Counted from the first letter of the stretch, positions 17,777-27,530 are shown. The stretch is DNA of 64,000 nt from an uncultured Lachnospiraceae bacterium (GCA_947089905.1 CAMUMG010000005.1:1-64000); one strand, 5' to 3'. The notes: generated by a model from the sequence alone, not told the origin. A program made the numbers and translations.

Positions 17777-19437
17777 ACCTTAAAACAACTTCCGCCAACA
17801 AATTCTCTTAAAATTGAATTCTTTGGTATTTCTTCTGTACTTACTCCTAAAAAGTATTCTAAAAACTTCAAAAGTCGTTTTGCTTCCTGATATTCCTTAC
17901 AATCTTTTTCGACACTAAATAATAGTGGTTCTGCATACTGTTTTAATACTGCTAATTCATAGATTAGAGCAGAGTTAAACATACAATCACAATCTTCTTG
18001 AAATGGGAAAATATTTTCTTCTTCTCCTCTTCGGACAGAAGACCACATTCCAATCGTATGTTTAGCAGATGCCCCTCTATTTCTTGCATCGCGTACTAAA
18101 CGACGAATAAGCCTTCCATCTGTTGTTGAAATTCTATTATGCTCATCAATATTTAATTGTGTTAAAGCACTGATATAGATTTTAAATTTACTTTCCCTTG
18201 GAAGAGAATATGAAAGTTTATCATTTAGTCCATGAATTCCTTCAATAACTAAAAGATCTTCTTCTTCTAACTGTTTAAAGTTTCCTTTATATTCCCGTTT
18301 TCCTGTTTTAAAATTAAAAGTAGGTAATTCTATACGTTGTCCATTTAATAAAGCTGTCATATCTTTATTAAATTGTTCTACATCTATTGCAAAAAGAGTT
18401 TCGAAATTATAATTTCCATTCTCATCTAATGGAGTATCTTCTCTATTGACAAAATAGTCATCTACTGCTATAGGGTGTGGTTTAAATCCAAGTGTTCGAA
18501 GTTGAATAGAAAGCCGATGTGAAAATGTCGTTTTTCCAGAAGAGGAAGGCCCTGCAATCATAATAAATTTCTTTCCCCCTGCTGCTTTGATACGTTCTGC
18601 AATCTCTGCAATTTTCTTTTCCTGAAACGCCTCTTGTACTAAAATTAAATCGCCGATCATTCCCTTTGTAATCTGTTCGTTCAAAGCTCCGACATTTTCA
18701 ATTTCCATTGTCTTTCCCCATTGATTCGATTCCCTCTGAACCAAAAACAATTTTTCTCGTAAGATAAGTCTTGACAGTTTTTTCGTATCTTTTTTAGATG
18801 GCAGTATCAAAAAAAATCCGTCTTTATAGAGCTGTAAATCAAAAACAGACAAAATTCCGGTACTTGCAGGCATATAGCCATAATAATAGTCTTCAAATCC
18901 ATCAAGACGATAAATATTTGTTTTAGAAGTTCTACGATAGCGAAATAATTTTTCTTTATCATACATTTTATATTGATGAAATAATTCTACTGCTTCCTGT
19001 GTATCCACCGCTCTCTTTTCAAATGGTAGATCTCTTTGTATTAATTGCTTCATTTCCTCTTTTATTTTAGAAAGAAGTTTTTCATCTAAAATAAGTTCTC
19101 CTTCTACTTCACAAAACAGAGAATCTCCAATCGAATATTCCACACAGATTCGACGGATCTGCGCCTGATCTACCACTCTATAAAATGCTCGCATTAAAAC
19201 TAAAACAAGTCCGCGTACATAAGTTAAATAACCATCACTTTCTGCTGTTGTGACAAACTCCAAAGTGCAATCTTTTGATTCTTGTCTTGTCAGTTCTCTT
19301 AATCTTCCATCTACATTTACTAAAACAATAGGATTTTCATATTCACTTTGATATTCTTTTGCAATTTCTAAATAGGTAATATTTTCTGGATACTTTTTTG
19401 TTATTCCATGGATTGTTATTTTTCTATCACTCACCAC
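17773..19437 (-). CDS. TGS-domain uridine kinase-like nucleoside kinase
   Basis: A 554-residue protein. Residues ~5-65 resemble a TGS/ThrRS N-terminal domain (TKKYPENITYLEIAKEY, PIVLVNVDGRLRELT), and the middle resembles the ThrRS second additional domain. The C-terminal half is a uridine kinase/phosphoribulokinase P-loop domain with Walker A GPSSSGKTT, AVDDYFVNREDTP and LLVIEGIHGLN. This fusion is common in clostridia and annotated as nucleoside kinase; the true substrate is not settled. Two tandem GTG codons follow AAAGGAGG and either could start the protein. Its end is convergent with rnpB. Confidence 0.85.
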   Translation of the reverse strand: MVSDRKITIHGITKKYPENITYLEIAKEYQSEYENPIVLVNVDGRLRELTRQESKDCTLEFVTTAESDGYLTYVRGLVLVLMRAFYRVVDQAQIRRICVEYSIGDSLFCEVEGELILDEKLLSKIKEEMKQLIQRDLPFEKRAVDTQEAVELFHQYKMYDKEKLFRYRRTSKTNIYRLDGFEDYYYGYMPASTGILSVFDLQLYKDGFFLILPSKKDTKKLSRLILREKLFLVQRESNQWGKTMEIENVGALNEQITKGMIGDLILVQEAFQEKKIAEIAERIKAAGGKKFIMIAGPSSSGKTTFSHRLSIQLRTLGFKPHPIAVDDYFVNREDTPLDENGNYNFETLFAIDVEQFNKDMTALLNGQRIELPTFNFKTGKREYKGNFKQLEEEDLLVIEGIHGLNDKLSYSLPRESKFKIYISALTQLNIDEHNRISTTDGRLIRRLVRDARNRGASAKHTIGMWSSVRRGEEENIFPFQEDCDCMFNSALIYELAVLKQYAEPLLFSVEKDCKEYQEAKRLLKFLEYFLGVSTEEIPKNSILREFVGGSCFKV

Positions 19438-19452
19438 ATTACCTCCTTTATT

Positions 19453-20178
19453 CTATTTCTCATCAAACCAAACTAATGCTCTTTGAATATCGAAAAGTTC
19501 CTGTTCTAACTGCTGATATCTGTCTGTTGCCTTTTTTGTAGAAGAAAGTGACAATTCCTCTGACAGCCGTTTGATATATTCTTTTCTATGCAGTAGAAAT
19601 TCTTTTAAGACCGGATGATGGCAAGTAATTAAATATTCTCCATATTCTTCAAAAATATCACTATCTATTGCTTCTTTTTGTATAAGATCCTCTTTTTGGT
19701 CTTTTTTTCCTGCTTTTATAACAACATAGTATTTTCCGGCATCAATACACATATCTTCAAAAAGAATTTGGAAACCGGTATTATGTAAGTACTTTCTTAC
19801 CTTACCTATCTCCGACTGTGGCTGTAAGATCAATTCCGCTGTTTCGTTTGTACAAGAACTGCCTTCCGAAAGAATTTTTATCATCAGTGCTCCGCCCATT
19901 CCAGCTATTATAATACTATCTACCTCACCAGGCTTTATATGTTTTAGTCCATTTGACTGTTGAAGAGTAATCCTATCGGAAAGACCATAATTTTTAATAT
20001 TTTCTTCTGCCCGTATTAACGGTCCAGTATGAACATCTGAAGCAATACAAGATTTTGCAATTCCCCTTCTTATTAAATCAATAGAAAGATACGCATGATC
20101 ACATCCAACGTCTGCGATCTTGTTTCCTTTTGATACACAATCTGCAACCATTTTCATTCGTTTTGTAAGTTCTATCAT
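19453..20178 (-). CDS. trmK: tRNA (adenine(22)-N1)-methyltransferase
   Basis: A 241-residue Rossmann-fold SAM methyltransferase that forms m1A22 in tRNA. The family pattern is clear: LTKRMKMVADCV, the SAM loop IADVGCDHAYLSI (21-33), the motif IIAGMGGALMIKIL and LILQPQSEIGKVRKYL. TrmK genes commonly sit just after rpoD in Firmicutes, as here, where its ATG is 5 bases from the rpoD stop. The C-terminal helical part is typical of the family. Confidence 0.92.
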   Translation of the reverse strand: MIELTKRMKMVADCVSKGNKIADVGCDHAYLSIDLIRRGIAKSCIASDVHTGPLIRAEENIKNYGLSDRITLQQSNGLKHIKPGEVDSIIIAGMGGALMIKILSEGSSCTNETAELILQPQSEIGKVRKYLHNTGFQILFEDMCIDAGKYYVVIKAGKKDQKEDLIQKEAIDSDIFEEYGEYLITCHHPVLKEFLLHRKEYIKRLSEELSLSSTKKATDRYQQLEQELFDIQRALVWFDEK

Positions 20179-20183
20179 ATCAT

Positions 20184-21305
20184 CTACTCATCCAGATAAT
20201 CTCTTAATTTTCTACTTCTACTTGGATGTCTTAATTTACGAAGTGCTTTCGCCTCAATTTGACGAATTCGTTCTCTTGTGACATTAAATTCACGCCCCAC
20301 TTCTTCTAAGGTTCTAGCACGCCCATCATCTAATCCAAACCTAAGTCGTAATACCTTTTGTTCTCTATCTGTAAGAGTACTTAATACATCAACAAGTTGT
20401 TCTTTTAAAAGAGTAAATGCTGCTGCATCTGCTGGTATTGGCATATTATCATCCTGAATAAAATCTCCTAAATGGCTGTCTTCTTCTTCTCCAATCGGTG
20501 TTTCTAAAGAAACTGGCTCTTGGGAAATCTTTTGAATTTCTCGTACTCTGTCCACTGGAAGATTCATCTCTTTAGCAATTTCTTCTGGAAAAGGTTCTCT
20601 TCCTAACTCTTGTAATAATTGTCTTTGTACTCGAATTAATTTATTAATTGTTTCTACCATATGAACTGGAATTCGAATGGTTCTTGCCTGATCTGCAATC
20701 GCTCTCGTAATCGCCTGACGAATCCACCAAGTAGCATAGGTACTAAATTTATATCCTTTCCGATAATCAAACTTTTCTACTGCTTTTATTAAACCTAAAT
20801 TTCCTTCCTGAATTAAATCTAAAAACTGCATTCCCCTACCTACATAGCGTTTTGCAATACTGACAACCAATCGTAAGTTTGCTTCTGCAAGTCTTTTTTT
20901 TGCTTCTGAATCTCCTTGCTCCATCTTTTGAGCAAGTACAATCTCTTCTTCCGAAGAAAGCAAAGGCACTTTTCCAATTTCCTTTAAATACATCCGTACT
21001 GGATCTTCTAATCCAATTCCCTCTGGAATGGAAAGATCAATCTTTGACAGATCCTCACTCTCATCTTCAATTAGAGCAAGTTCATCATCACTGACGTCAT
21101 CCACTTCATCTAATTCTGGAATACGAAGTACATCGACATTGTTTGCCTCAAGAAATTCATAAATACGGTCAATTTTATCTGAATCCATTTCCATATCCGC
21201 AAAAAAGTCATTAATTTCATCATATTCCAATACATTTTTCTTTTTCTTTGCGAATATCAGTAATTCTTTGAGCTTATCATGAAACTTTATCATGGTGTCG
21301 TCCAT
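20184..21305 (-). CDS. rpoD: RNA polymerase primary sigma factor
   Basis: The 373-residue housekeeping sigma-A. A short acidic region 1.1 is followed by region 1.2 ([16 protein letters not shown]), region 2 with the -10 recognition helix ([19 protein letters not shown]), region 3 and region 4 ([20 protein letters not shown]). The ATG at 21305 lies 9 bases after GAGGG; an in-frame TTG three codons earlier directly abuts the GAGGG and is unlikely. Clustered dnaG-rpoD is the standard macromolecular-synthesis arrangement of Firmicutes. It should read the TTGACA/TATAAT promoters noted elsewhere in this window. Confidence 0.97.
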   Translation of the reverse strand: MDDTMIKFHDKLKELLIFAKKKKNVLEYDEINDFFADMEMDSDKIDRIYEFLEANNVDVLRIPELDEVDDVSDDELALIEDESEDLSKIDLSIPEGIGLEDPVRMYLKEIGKVPLLSSEEEIVLAQKMEQGDSEAKKRLAEANLRLVVSIAKRYVGRGMQFLDLIQEGNLGLIKAVEKFDYRKGYKFSTYATWWIRQAITRAIADQARTIRIPVHMVETINKLIRVQRQLLQELGREPFPEEIAKEMNLPVDRVREIQKISQEPVSLETPIGEEEDSHLGDFIQDDNMPIPADAAAFTLLKEQLVDVLSTLTDREQKVLRLRFGLDDGRARTLEEVGREFNVTRERIRQIEAKALRKLRHPSRSRKLRDYLDE

Positions 21306-21362
21306 TCTAATCAACCCTCTTTCTCGTCCGAATCTTTAAAAAGTTTCTCTCTGTCATTAAGT

Positions 21363-23174
21363 TTACCCTTCCTGAAAATAACTATGCAGTTTTTCCAGAT
21401 CCTTCATTTCCTCTTTTTTCAGAGAAAATTGTTGTATTAAATATTTTTGTGCACTCTTGGTATCTCCCGATTGTGCTGCTGCTTCATACTTTTTTGCCAA
21501 ACTATTTCCTTTAATCTTTAGTATTGTTTCTATCAATGCCTTTTTTTTGTCCTCTTTGTTTAAATCTCCTCTGATCTGCATAGAAAATAGATGTTCTGCC
21601 GCTGTTTGCTCTTCTTTACTCTCAAAATGACTGATAATCTGAGCTGGTAAAACTTTTTTTTCTTTTTGATATTGTTCTAGTATCATTGTCATTACCTTTT
21701 GATATAATTCTCCGGTAAAATCAGAAATATCTAAAATTCCTAAAATTTTTTCTAAAACAGAAATATCATCACTAATCCAAGTAAATAAAAGTTTTTGTGA
21801 CTGTTCAATTCCATCCTTTGTCTTACTTTTAATAAATTTTGAATCCTCTTTTTGAATCCTTTCTGGAAATTTTTGCGAAACAGAAAGTTGTACTCCCATA
21901 CGATTCACTAAGCTTTTTAAATCATCATAGCGAATATGATAGGTTCTCGCTACAGCTTCTATATAATTATTACGTTCCAGCTCTTCATGAAATTGCAAAA
22001 GTAATTTTGCTGCTTCATTAAAGAATTTTGTCTTTTGTTCTGGATCCTTTAGATTATATCTTTGTTGTGTCACTTCTAATTCAAAGAAAAAGCTGTTTTT
22101 TGCCTGATCTAATCTTTTTTGATATTCCTCTGCTCCAAGCTTTTTTATAAATTCATCTGGATCTTTAAATGGACTTAGATTTACAACCTTTGCAGAAAGT
22201 CCTGCCTCTTTTAAAATTGGAATTGCTCGAAGAGTTGCTTTGATACCTGCCTGATCACTATCATAAGTTAAAAGCACTTCTTTTACATAGCGAGATATAA
22301 TTTTTGCTTGAAGAGATGTAAATGCTGTTCCAAGTGATGCTACAACATTTGTAAAGCCTGCTTGATATAGAGATATTACATCCATATATCCCTCACAAAT
22401 CAAAAAATAGGACTTTCTGGAAAGTCTTGCAAAATTTAATCCATATAAGTTTCTGCTTTTATCAAACAGTTTCGTTTCTGGAGAGTTTAAATATTTTGGT
22501 GTACCTTCTCCCATAACACGCCCTCCAAAACCAATCACTTTATTATTTAGATCCATGATAGGAAACATTACTCTATTCCAAAATTTATCATATGCTCCCT
22601 TCGTTTCTTCCATTGAAATTAAACCTGATTCCCGAAGCAACTCATCTTCATATCCTAAACCTTTTAAATATTGGTAGAGATCTTTTGGATTTTTACTTGA
22701 GTATCCTAGTCCAAAGTGTACGATTGTTTTTTGAGTCAGACCTCGATTTTCTAAATACTTTCGTGCTGCTACTCCTTGTTCTGCCTTTAATTGATAAAAA
22801 AAATATTTTGCCGCCTGTTTTTGAACTTCTAAAAGCCTAGAACGAAGATCTGCCGCACGTTTTTCTTCTTTAGAAGCTTCAAGTTCTGGCAGTCTTACTC
22901 CTACACGATCTGCAAGCAAGTTTAGAGCTTCTACAAAATTATAATTTTCATACTCCATAACAAAAGTAAATACATTTCCGCCAACCCCACAACCAAAGCA
23001 GTGATACATCTGTTTTGTTCCGCTTACGGAAAAAGATGGGGTTTTCTCATTATGAAATGGACAAAGACCTAAATAACTCCCTCCTTTTTTCTGTAATTGT
23101 ACATACGATCCAATTACTTCAACAATATCATTACGTACCCTGACTTCTTCCACAATTTCTTCTGGATAAAACAT
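21363..23174 (-). CDS. dnaG: DNA primase
   Basis: A 603-residue replication primase. The N-terminal CHC2 zinc-binding domain has C38, H41, C59 and C62 (CPFHNEKTPSF and HCFGCGVGG). A catalytic core follows, with TOPRIM motifs (ICEGYMDVIS and LTYDSDQAG). The C-terminal ~180 residues should bind DnaB helicase. The length fits the family. It precedes rpoD by 57 bases. ATG follows GGGGGATGAT. Confidence 0.96.
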   Translation of the reverse strand: MFYPEEIVEEVRVRNDIVEVIGSYVQLQKKGGSYLGLCPFHNEKTPSFSVSGTKQMYHCFGCGVGGNVFTFVMEYENYNFVEALNLLADRVGVRLPELEASKEEKRAADLRSRLLEVQKQAAKYFFYQLKAEQGVAARKYLENRGLTQKTIVHFGLGYSSKNPKDLYQYLKGLGYEDELLRESGLISMEETKGAYDKFWNRVMFPIMDLNNKVIGFGGRVMGEGTPKYLNSPETKLFDKSRNLYGLNFARLSRKSYFLICEGYMDVISLYQAGFTNVVASLGTAFTSLQAKIISRYVKEVLLTYDSDQAGIKATLRAIPILKEAGLSAKVVNLSPFKDPDEFIKKLGAEEYQKRLDQAKNSFFFELEVTQQRYNLKDPEQKTKFFNEAAKLLLQFHEELERNNYIEAVARTYHIRYDDLKSLVNRMGVQLSVSQKFPERIQKEDSKFIKSKTKDGIEQSQKLLFTWISDDISVLEKILGILDISDFTGELYQKVMTMILEQYQKEKKVLPAQIISHFESKEEQTAAEHLFSMQIRGDLNKEDKKKALIETILKIKGNSLAKKYEAAAQSGDTKSAQKYLIQQFSLKKEEMKDLEKLHSYFQEG

Positions 23175-23276
23175 ATCATCCCCCTGCCTTTCGCTTCGGT
23201 CAGATCCTTTCTATTTACATATTCTCTGTCATTTCCCGATTTCCTCTTTTTCTTTTTCAAAAAATTCTGGATTCTT

Positions 23277-24188
23277 TTATTTAATCTCTTCTTCAATCAA
23301 ATATTGAGGTCTTTGTTTGACCTCGTTATAGATCTTTGCAATATAAATTCCAATTATTCCAAGACTTAACATCAAACTTCCCCCGATCATTAATAAAAGA
23401 AGAATTACTGTAGTAAACCCTTCTGCTGCATTTCCTGTCAAATATCGATATAGTGTTTGTACTCCTAATATAAATCCAAAAACAAGTAAAATTGTCCCGA
23501 ATACAGTAATAAGTTGTAATGGAAATGAAGTAAAAGATGTTACATTATTAATGGCATATCGAATCAATTTCCAAGTAGACCATTTCGTTTCTCCAAATTT
23601 ACGTTCTAAAACTTCATAGGAAACTTGAGTTGTTCGAAATCCAACCCAATATGTCAATGCTCGAAAGAAAGTATCTCTTTCTGGCATTGATATAATTACG
23701 TCAACTACTTTTCTATCAAGCAATTTAAAATCGGAAGATGTATTCATATCAATTCCGACCGCTTTACTGATCCATCTGTAAAATATTCCTGCTGAAATTT
23801 TATGAAGAAAAGATTCCTTGCCACGGGAAGCTTTTACTCCTTCAATAATGTGATATCCCTGTTCCCAAAGCCGATACATTTTTATAAGACACTCTGGAGG
23901 ATGCTGCAAATCACAGTCTATTACAGCGACACAATCTCCTTTTGCCCCACGTAATCCAGCTAAAATAGCAGCTTCCTTTCCAAAATTTCTGCTAAACTTA
24001 ATTCCACGGATTCTCCTATCTAAACTATGTTCCTGTTCAATTAGAGTATAAGTAGTATCCTTTGAACCATCATCAATAAACAATAATTCAAATGTAATTT
24101 CTGCCTGAGTTAAAATTGTCCGAATAACATTAACTGTATTTGAAATATTTTCTTTCTCGTTATGAGCAGGTATTACTACTGACAACAT
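23277..24188 (-). CDS. GT2 family glycosyltransferase, GtrB/DPM1-like
   Basis: A 303-residue membrane glycosyltransferase. It has SVVIPAHNEKENI at the start, LFIDDGSKDTT and the metal-binding VIDCDLQHPPE, then QxxRW-like motifs and two C-terminal transmembrane helices (about 230-255 and 264-290). Relatives move a sugar from a nucleotide donor to polyprenyl phosphate for wall polymers or surface glycosylation. The ATG at 24188 has GGGGG 9 bases upstream; the GTG two codons earlier is too close. No flippase or polymerase gene adjoins it. Confidence 0.88.
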   Translation of the reverse strand: MLSVVIPAHNEKENISNTVNVIRTILTQAEITFELLFIDDGSKDTTYTLIEQEHSLDRRIRGIKFSRNFGKEAAILAGLRGAKGDCVAVIDCDLQHPPECLIKMYRLWEQGYHIIEGVKASRGKESFLHKISAGIFYRWISKAVGIDMNTSSDFKLLDRKVVDVIISMPERDTFFRALTYWVGFRTTQVSYEVLERKFGETKWSTWKLIRYAINNVTSFTSFPLQLITVFGTILLVFGFILGVQTLYRYLTGNAAEGFTTVILLLLMIGGSLMLSLGIIGIYIAKIYNEVKQRPQYLIEEEIK

Positions 24189-24213
24189 GAGCACTTACCC
24201 CCTTTGTGTCAGA

Positions 24214-24369
24214 TTAAAATTTCCTTTTCAGACATTGTCCTTTTAAAGCACATCTGTCATGATCCTCACATATACACCACTGTTTTGCTTTTATTTGTTG
24301 TATCTTTTTCTTGACTATCCAAATACTATATACTAATAGTAAACTGGAGAGAAAAATTGTAATTCCCAT
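24214..24369 (-). CDS. FeoB-associated Cys-rich membrane protein
   Basis: A 51-residue protein with one N-terminal transmembrane helix (MGITIFLSSLLLVYSIWIV) and a tail with Cys residues in CICEDHDRCALKGQC. This is the form of the small Cys-rich partner often encoded after FeoB in Firmicutes, thought to take part in Fe(II) uptake in place of FeoC. The ATG at 24369 follows AAAGGAAG and lies 17 bases after feoB. The longer open frame into feoB has no ribosome site. Confidence 0.8.
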   Translation of the reverse strand: MGITIFLSSLLLVYSIWIVKKKIQQIKAKQWCICEDHDRCALKGQCLKRKF

Positions 24370-24386
24370 ATAACTTCCTTTCTTTT

Positions 24387-26438
24387 CTAACAGAATATTC
24401 TTCCAATTTGATAGATTAAAACTGCAAAAAACCAAGCAATAAAAAGTTGATATAGTACAGAAATGATTGTCCATTTTACAGATTTTAACTCTCGTTTAAT
24501 TACTGCAATCGTAGCAACACATGGCGTATATAAAAGACAAAATACCATGAACGCATACGCATTTAATGCCCCAAAGTCATATCCAGATAAAACATCAATT
24601 AATCCATTCATCCCAGAAACTGAATTGATATTAGCAATACCAAATAATACAGAAAAACTGGATACTACAACTTCCTTTGCTGCCAGACCAGAAATTAGGG
24701 CAAGTACAATCTGCCAGAGTCCTAAACCTGCTGGAACTAATATTGGAGTTAATGCTTTGCCAATACCTGCGCCAAAACTCTCTGACATTTCTTTTATCAT
24801 ACCATGTGGTCCAAAATTTAATAAAAACCAGATCAAAATTGAGGCAATAAAAATTGTTGTTCCGGCCTTTGTTAAATAATCTTTTACTTTATCCCATACA
24901 TAAATAAAAATTGTTCTCATATTTGGTGTCTTATATTCTGGTAATTCAATTAATAAAGGACTAATTTCTCCCTTTTTTTGAAAGCGATTTATGACAAACG
25001 CAGTCAATATTCCAACTGCTAATCCAATTAAATACATAGAAAAGGCAGCGATTATGGCGAATTTTCCAAAAAACATCTGAGAAAATAAGACATAGATTGG
25101 AAGTCTTGCACTACAAGACATAAATGGAGTAATTAAAACAACCTTTCTTCGATCTCTCATATCTTCTAAAGCCCTTGATGCCATAACCGCTGGAACAGAA
25201 CAGCCAAATCCTAAGATCATTGGAATAAAAGCTCTTCCTGAAAGCCCAAGTTTTTCCATCAGACCATCCATCACATACGCCGCCCTTGACATATAACCAC
25301 TATCTTCTAAAAAAGCAAGTGCCAAAAACAGTATTATGATATTTGGAAGAAACGTTAAAATCCCTCCAACCCCTGCAATAATACCATCTACAATTAAAGA
25401 AATCAACCATTGTGCTGTTTTTGCTTTTGTTAGCAGATCAAATACTGTATCTGAAAAGAAAGAAAGTCCACTTTCAAAGCCTCCCTTTAACCAGTCTCCG
25501 ATTGTAAATGTCAGAAAAAAAACAACAGCCATAATCCCTAAAAATACCGGAAGCCCCCAAATAGAATGGGTTAAAATACGGTCAATCCGATCGGTTGCAG
25601 CTGCTTTTTTTGCTTTATTTACCAGACATTCTTCCATAATCTCATCAATAAAATCATATTTTTGATTAATAATCTCTGTTTCATAGCTCTGATCGACGAT
25701 TCCTTCCAAATCTATTGGATATTGCTTGATAATTTCAGAATCTTTTTCTAAGAGCTTTAACGCATACCAGCGATAATTTGACAGTGTATAACCTGCTTGT
25801 TTTAATCTTTCTGTAATTTCGTCGAGTTTATCTTCTATTTCATCACTGTATACCATTGCATACTCTTTATGATGAGCGTGAATATGTTTGCTCTTTTCTT
25901 CTAATTCTTTATGTTGATGAATAAAATTAATATCCTGACATTTTGTTTTATGATGTGCAACTGTGTGCATTAAAATTTCTAGTCCTGTTTTATGTCTGGC
26001 AGATACGGGAATACATGGAACTCCTAACATTTCTGGCAGACGGTGCAGATCGATCTCCATTCCTCTTTCTTCCACAATATCCATCATATTCAATGCAAGA
26101 ATTACTGGTTTTCCAAGTTCTATTAACTGCAAAGTCAGATATAAATTTCTCTCTAGGGCAGACGCATCTGCTACATTTACAATCACATCTACCTCATCAC
26201 TTAAAATAAACTCTCTCGATAATTTTTCTTCCATTGTATATGAGGTTAAACTATAAATTCCGGGCAGATCCACCAGTTTAAACCGATGATTATGATATTT
26301 CATTGCCCCTTCCTTTTTTTCTACTGTAACTCCCGGCCAATTTGCCACTTTTAGTCTTGCTCCAGTATATGCGTTAAATAATGTTGTTTTTCCACAGTTT
26401 GGATTTCCGACAAAACCGACTCGTAATTCTTCTTCCAT
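24387..26438 (-). CDS. feoB: Ferrous iron transporter FeoB
   Basis: A 683-residue inner-membrane Fe(II) transporter. The cytoplasmic G domain has G1 GNPNCGKTT (11-19), G3 DLPGIYSL and G4 NMMD. Its helical extension leads into a membrane domain with about eight helices and the conserved Cys in FGCSVPAV and PFMSCSARLP, which line the ion path. The acidic/His-rich insert near residues 160-215 (HQHKELEEKSKHIHAHHKE) is unusual and might bind metal. ATG follows AGGAGG. It is the second gene of a feoA-feoB operon under a Fur-type site. Confidence 0.96.
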   Translation of the reverse strand: MEEELRVGFVGNPNCGKTTLFNAYTGARLKVANWPGVTVEKKEGAMKYHNHRFKLVDLPGIYSLTSYTMEEKLSREFILSDEVDVIVNVADASALERNLYLTLQLIELGKPVILALNMMDIVEERGMEIDLHRLPEMLGVPCIPVSARHKTGLEILMHTVAHHKTKCQDINFIHQHKELEEKSKHIHAHHKEYAMVYSDEIEDKLDEITERLKQAGYTLSNYRWYALKLLEKDSEIIKQYPIDLEGIVDQSYETEIINQKYDFIDEIMEECLVNKAKKAAATDRIDRILTHSIWGLPVFLGIMAVVFFLTFTIGDWLKGGFESGLSFFSDTVFDLLTKAKTAQWLISLIVDGIIAGVGGILTFLPNIIILFLALAFLEDSGYMSRAAYVMDGLMEKLGLSGRAFIPMILGFGCSVPAVMASRALEDMRDRRKVVLITPFMSCSARLPIYVLFSQMFFGKFAIIAAFSMYLIGLAVGILTAFVINRFQKKGEISPLLIELPEYKTPNMRTIFIYVWDKVKDYLTKAGTTIFIASILIWFLLNFGPHGMIKEMSESFGAGIGKALTPILVPAGLGLWQIVLALISGLAAKEVVVSSFSVLFGIANINSVSGMNGLIDVLSGYDFGALNAYAFMVFCLLYTPCVATIAVIKRELKSVKWTIISVLYQLFIAWFFAVLIYQIGRIFC

Positions 26439-26457
26439 CGCTTTTCCTCCTAGTGTA

Positions 26458-26691
26458 TTATTCTTGTATGTCTAGCTCAGAGACTAAAATTGCTTCTGCT
26501 ATCTGCTTTCCAAAGGCTAACCTAGTCCCTCGAATACGAATAATAACGGAACCGCTTCTTTTACGGTTTAACAATTCCATTTTCGTTCCATTTGTCAGTC
26601 CAAGTGCTTCTAAACGAATTCTTGTCGCCTGTGGCAGATTCATCTGTTCCACTCGATAGCTGTGATTTTTTTCTCCCTCTCGAAGCATCAT
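26458..26691 (-). CDS. feoA: Ferrous iron transport protein FeoA
   Basis: A 77-residue SH3-like cytoplasmic protein that supports FeoB. The motif LPQATRIRLEALGLTNGTKMELLNR and the closing IRIRGTRLAFGKQIAEAILV are typical. It is first in the operon, 19 bases before feoB. AAGGAGGAAGATTT precedes the ATG pair; the first ATG is used here. The second is also possible. Confidence 0.93.
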   Translation of the reverse strand: MMLREGEKNHSYRVEQMNLPQATRIRLEALGLTNGTKMELLNRKRSGSVIIRIRGTRLAFGKQIAEAILVSELDIQE

Positions 26692-26737
26692 AAATCTTCC
26701 TCCTTACAGCAAATGAATCCCTATTTTTTGTTGTATT

Positions 26738-26752
26738 TGAAAATAGTTCTCA
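26738..26752 (-). promoter_or_regulatory. Fur-type operator of feoAB
   Basis: On the minus strand TGAGAACTATTTTCA matches 12 of the 14 defined positions of the Fur palindrome TGATAATNATTATCA. It lies about 5-19 bases downstream of the predicted transcript start, so bound Fur-Fe would block transcription. Confidence 0.65.
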
Positions 26753-26763
26753 ATTACGCTAGG

Positions 26764-26792
26764 ATTATAGCTCATTCTTCTGCTCTTGTCAA
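26764..26792 (-). promoter_or_regulatory. feoAB promoter
   Basis: A consensus sigma-A promoter on the minus strand: TTGACA (26787-26792), 17-base spacer, TATAAT (26764-26769). The -35 box starts 9 bases after the queH stop. The leader to feoA is about 65 bases and holds the Fur-like site. Confidence 0.8.
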
Positions 26793-26800
26793 TCCTACGA

Positions 26801-27439
26801 TTATTTTAAATGATGCTGTCGATTTTGTGCCTCCTGCTTTGAAAATCCACATCCACAATAATCTTGTCGGTAAAGTCCATTTAGCTTTGATAATTCAATA
26901 CTTCTTTGATAACCACCTTTTTTCTTAAAGTCAGATACCAAATAAATCACTCCCTGTGGCTGTATACGACACCCGATTTCATTTAACTTTTCTGCATTTT
27001 TCATTGGACTAATACTTAATGTTGTAGTAAAATAATCAAATTTATACTGTTTTGCTGTTTCTGCTGTCTTTGTAAGTCTTAATTCATAACAGCGAAAACA
27101 TCTCTCTCCTCCCTCTGGAATCTGTTCGTATCCTCGAATTGCTTCTAAAAATTCTTTTGGATCATACTCTCCCTCCAAAAAATGTACTGGATGCGAAAAG
27201 GTTTTCTCTTTTAAAAAACGTTTTTGTTCCTCCACACGTTTTTGATATTCTTCTAAAGATGTAATATTAGGATTGTAATAAAAGACGGTAATTTCAAAAT
27301 ATTTGGAAAGATACTCTAATACATAACTACTACAAGGAGCACAGCAACTATGAAGTAAAAGTGTTGGAACATGATTTAAATGTAAAATTTGTTCTAAAAT
27401 TTGTTCTAATTCTTTTTGATAATTTCTTTTTTGAGCCAT
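26801..27439 (-). CDS. queH: Epoxyqueuosine reductase QueH
   Basis: A 212-residue enzyme (former DUF208) of the last step of queuosine formation in tRNA anticodons, the non-B12 alternative to QueG. The paired Cys motif LHSCCAPCSSYVLEYL is near residue 30, with later Cys in GGERCFRCYELRL and YCGCGFSKQEA. These ligate an Fe-S cluster and a second metal site in characterized members. The length fits. ATG follows AAAGGG. Its neighbours (iron uptake and a receiver protein) have no clear link beyond the iron need. Confidence 0.92.
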   Translation of the reverse strand: MAQKRNYQKELEQILEQILHLNHVPTLLLHSCCAPCSSYVLEYLSKYFEITVFYYNPNITSLEEYQKRVEEQKRFLKEKTFSHPVHFLEGEYDPKEFLEAIRGYEQIPEGGERCFRCYELRLTKTAETAKQYKFDYFTTTLSISPMKNAEKLNEIGCRIQPQGVIYLVSDFKKKGGYQRSIELSKLNGLYRQDYCGCGFSKQEAQNRQHHLK

Positions 27440-27465
27440 ATTATTCCCTTTCTTTACTTCTATAT

Positions 27466-27517
27466 AAAAAAACTGTGTCCACCGATAAATTTTTTTCGGT
27501 ATTTTAGAACACAGTTT
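27466..27517 (-). terminator. Terminator after the lone receiver gene
   Basis: AAACTGTGT and ACACAGTTT (27470-27478 with 27509-27517) enclose a second CCGA/TCGG stem. On the minus strand a TTTTTATATA tail follows. It lies between the receiver gene and queH. Confidence 0.75.
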
Positions 27518-27530
27518 CTTTTAAATTTAT

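Noticed and set aside
23114-23296. 60-codon Lys-rich minus-strand frame between dnaG and the glycosyltransferase
   Set aside because: It overlaps both neighbours, has no ribosome site and is a translation of A-rich DNA.
24463-24879. 138-codon plus-strand frame and similar long frames opposite feoB
   Set aside because: They mirror the feoB reading frame; feoB is certain and the mirrored frames have no ribosome sites.
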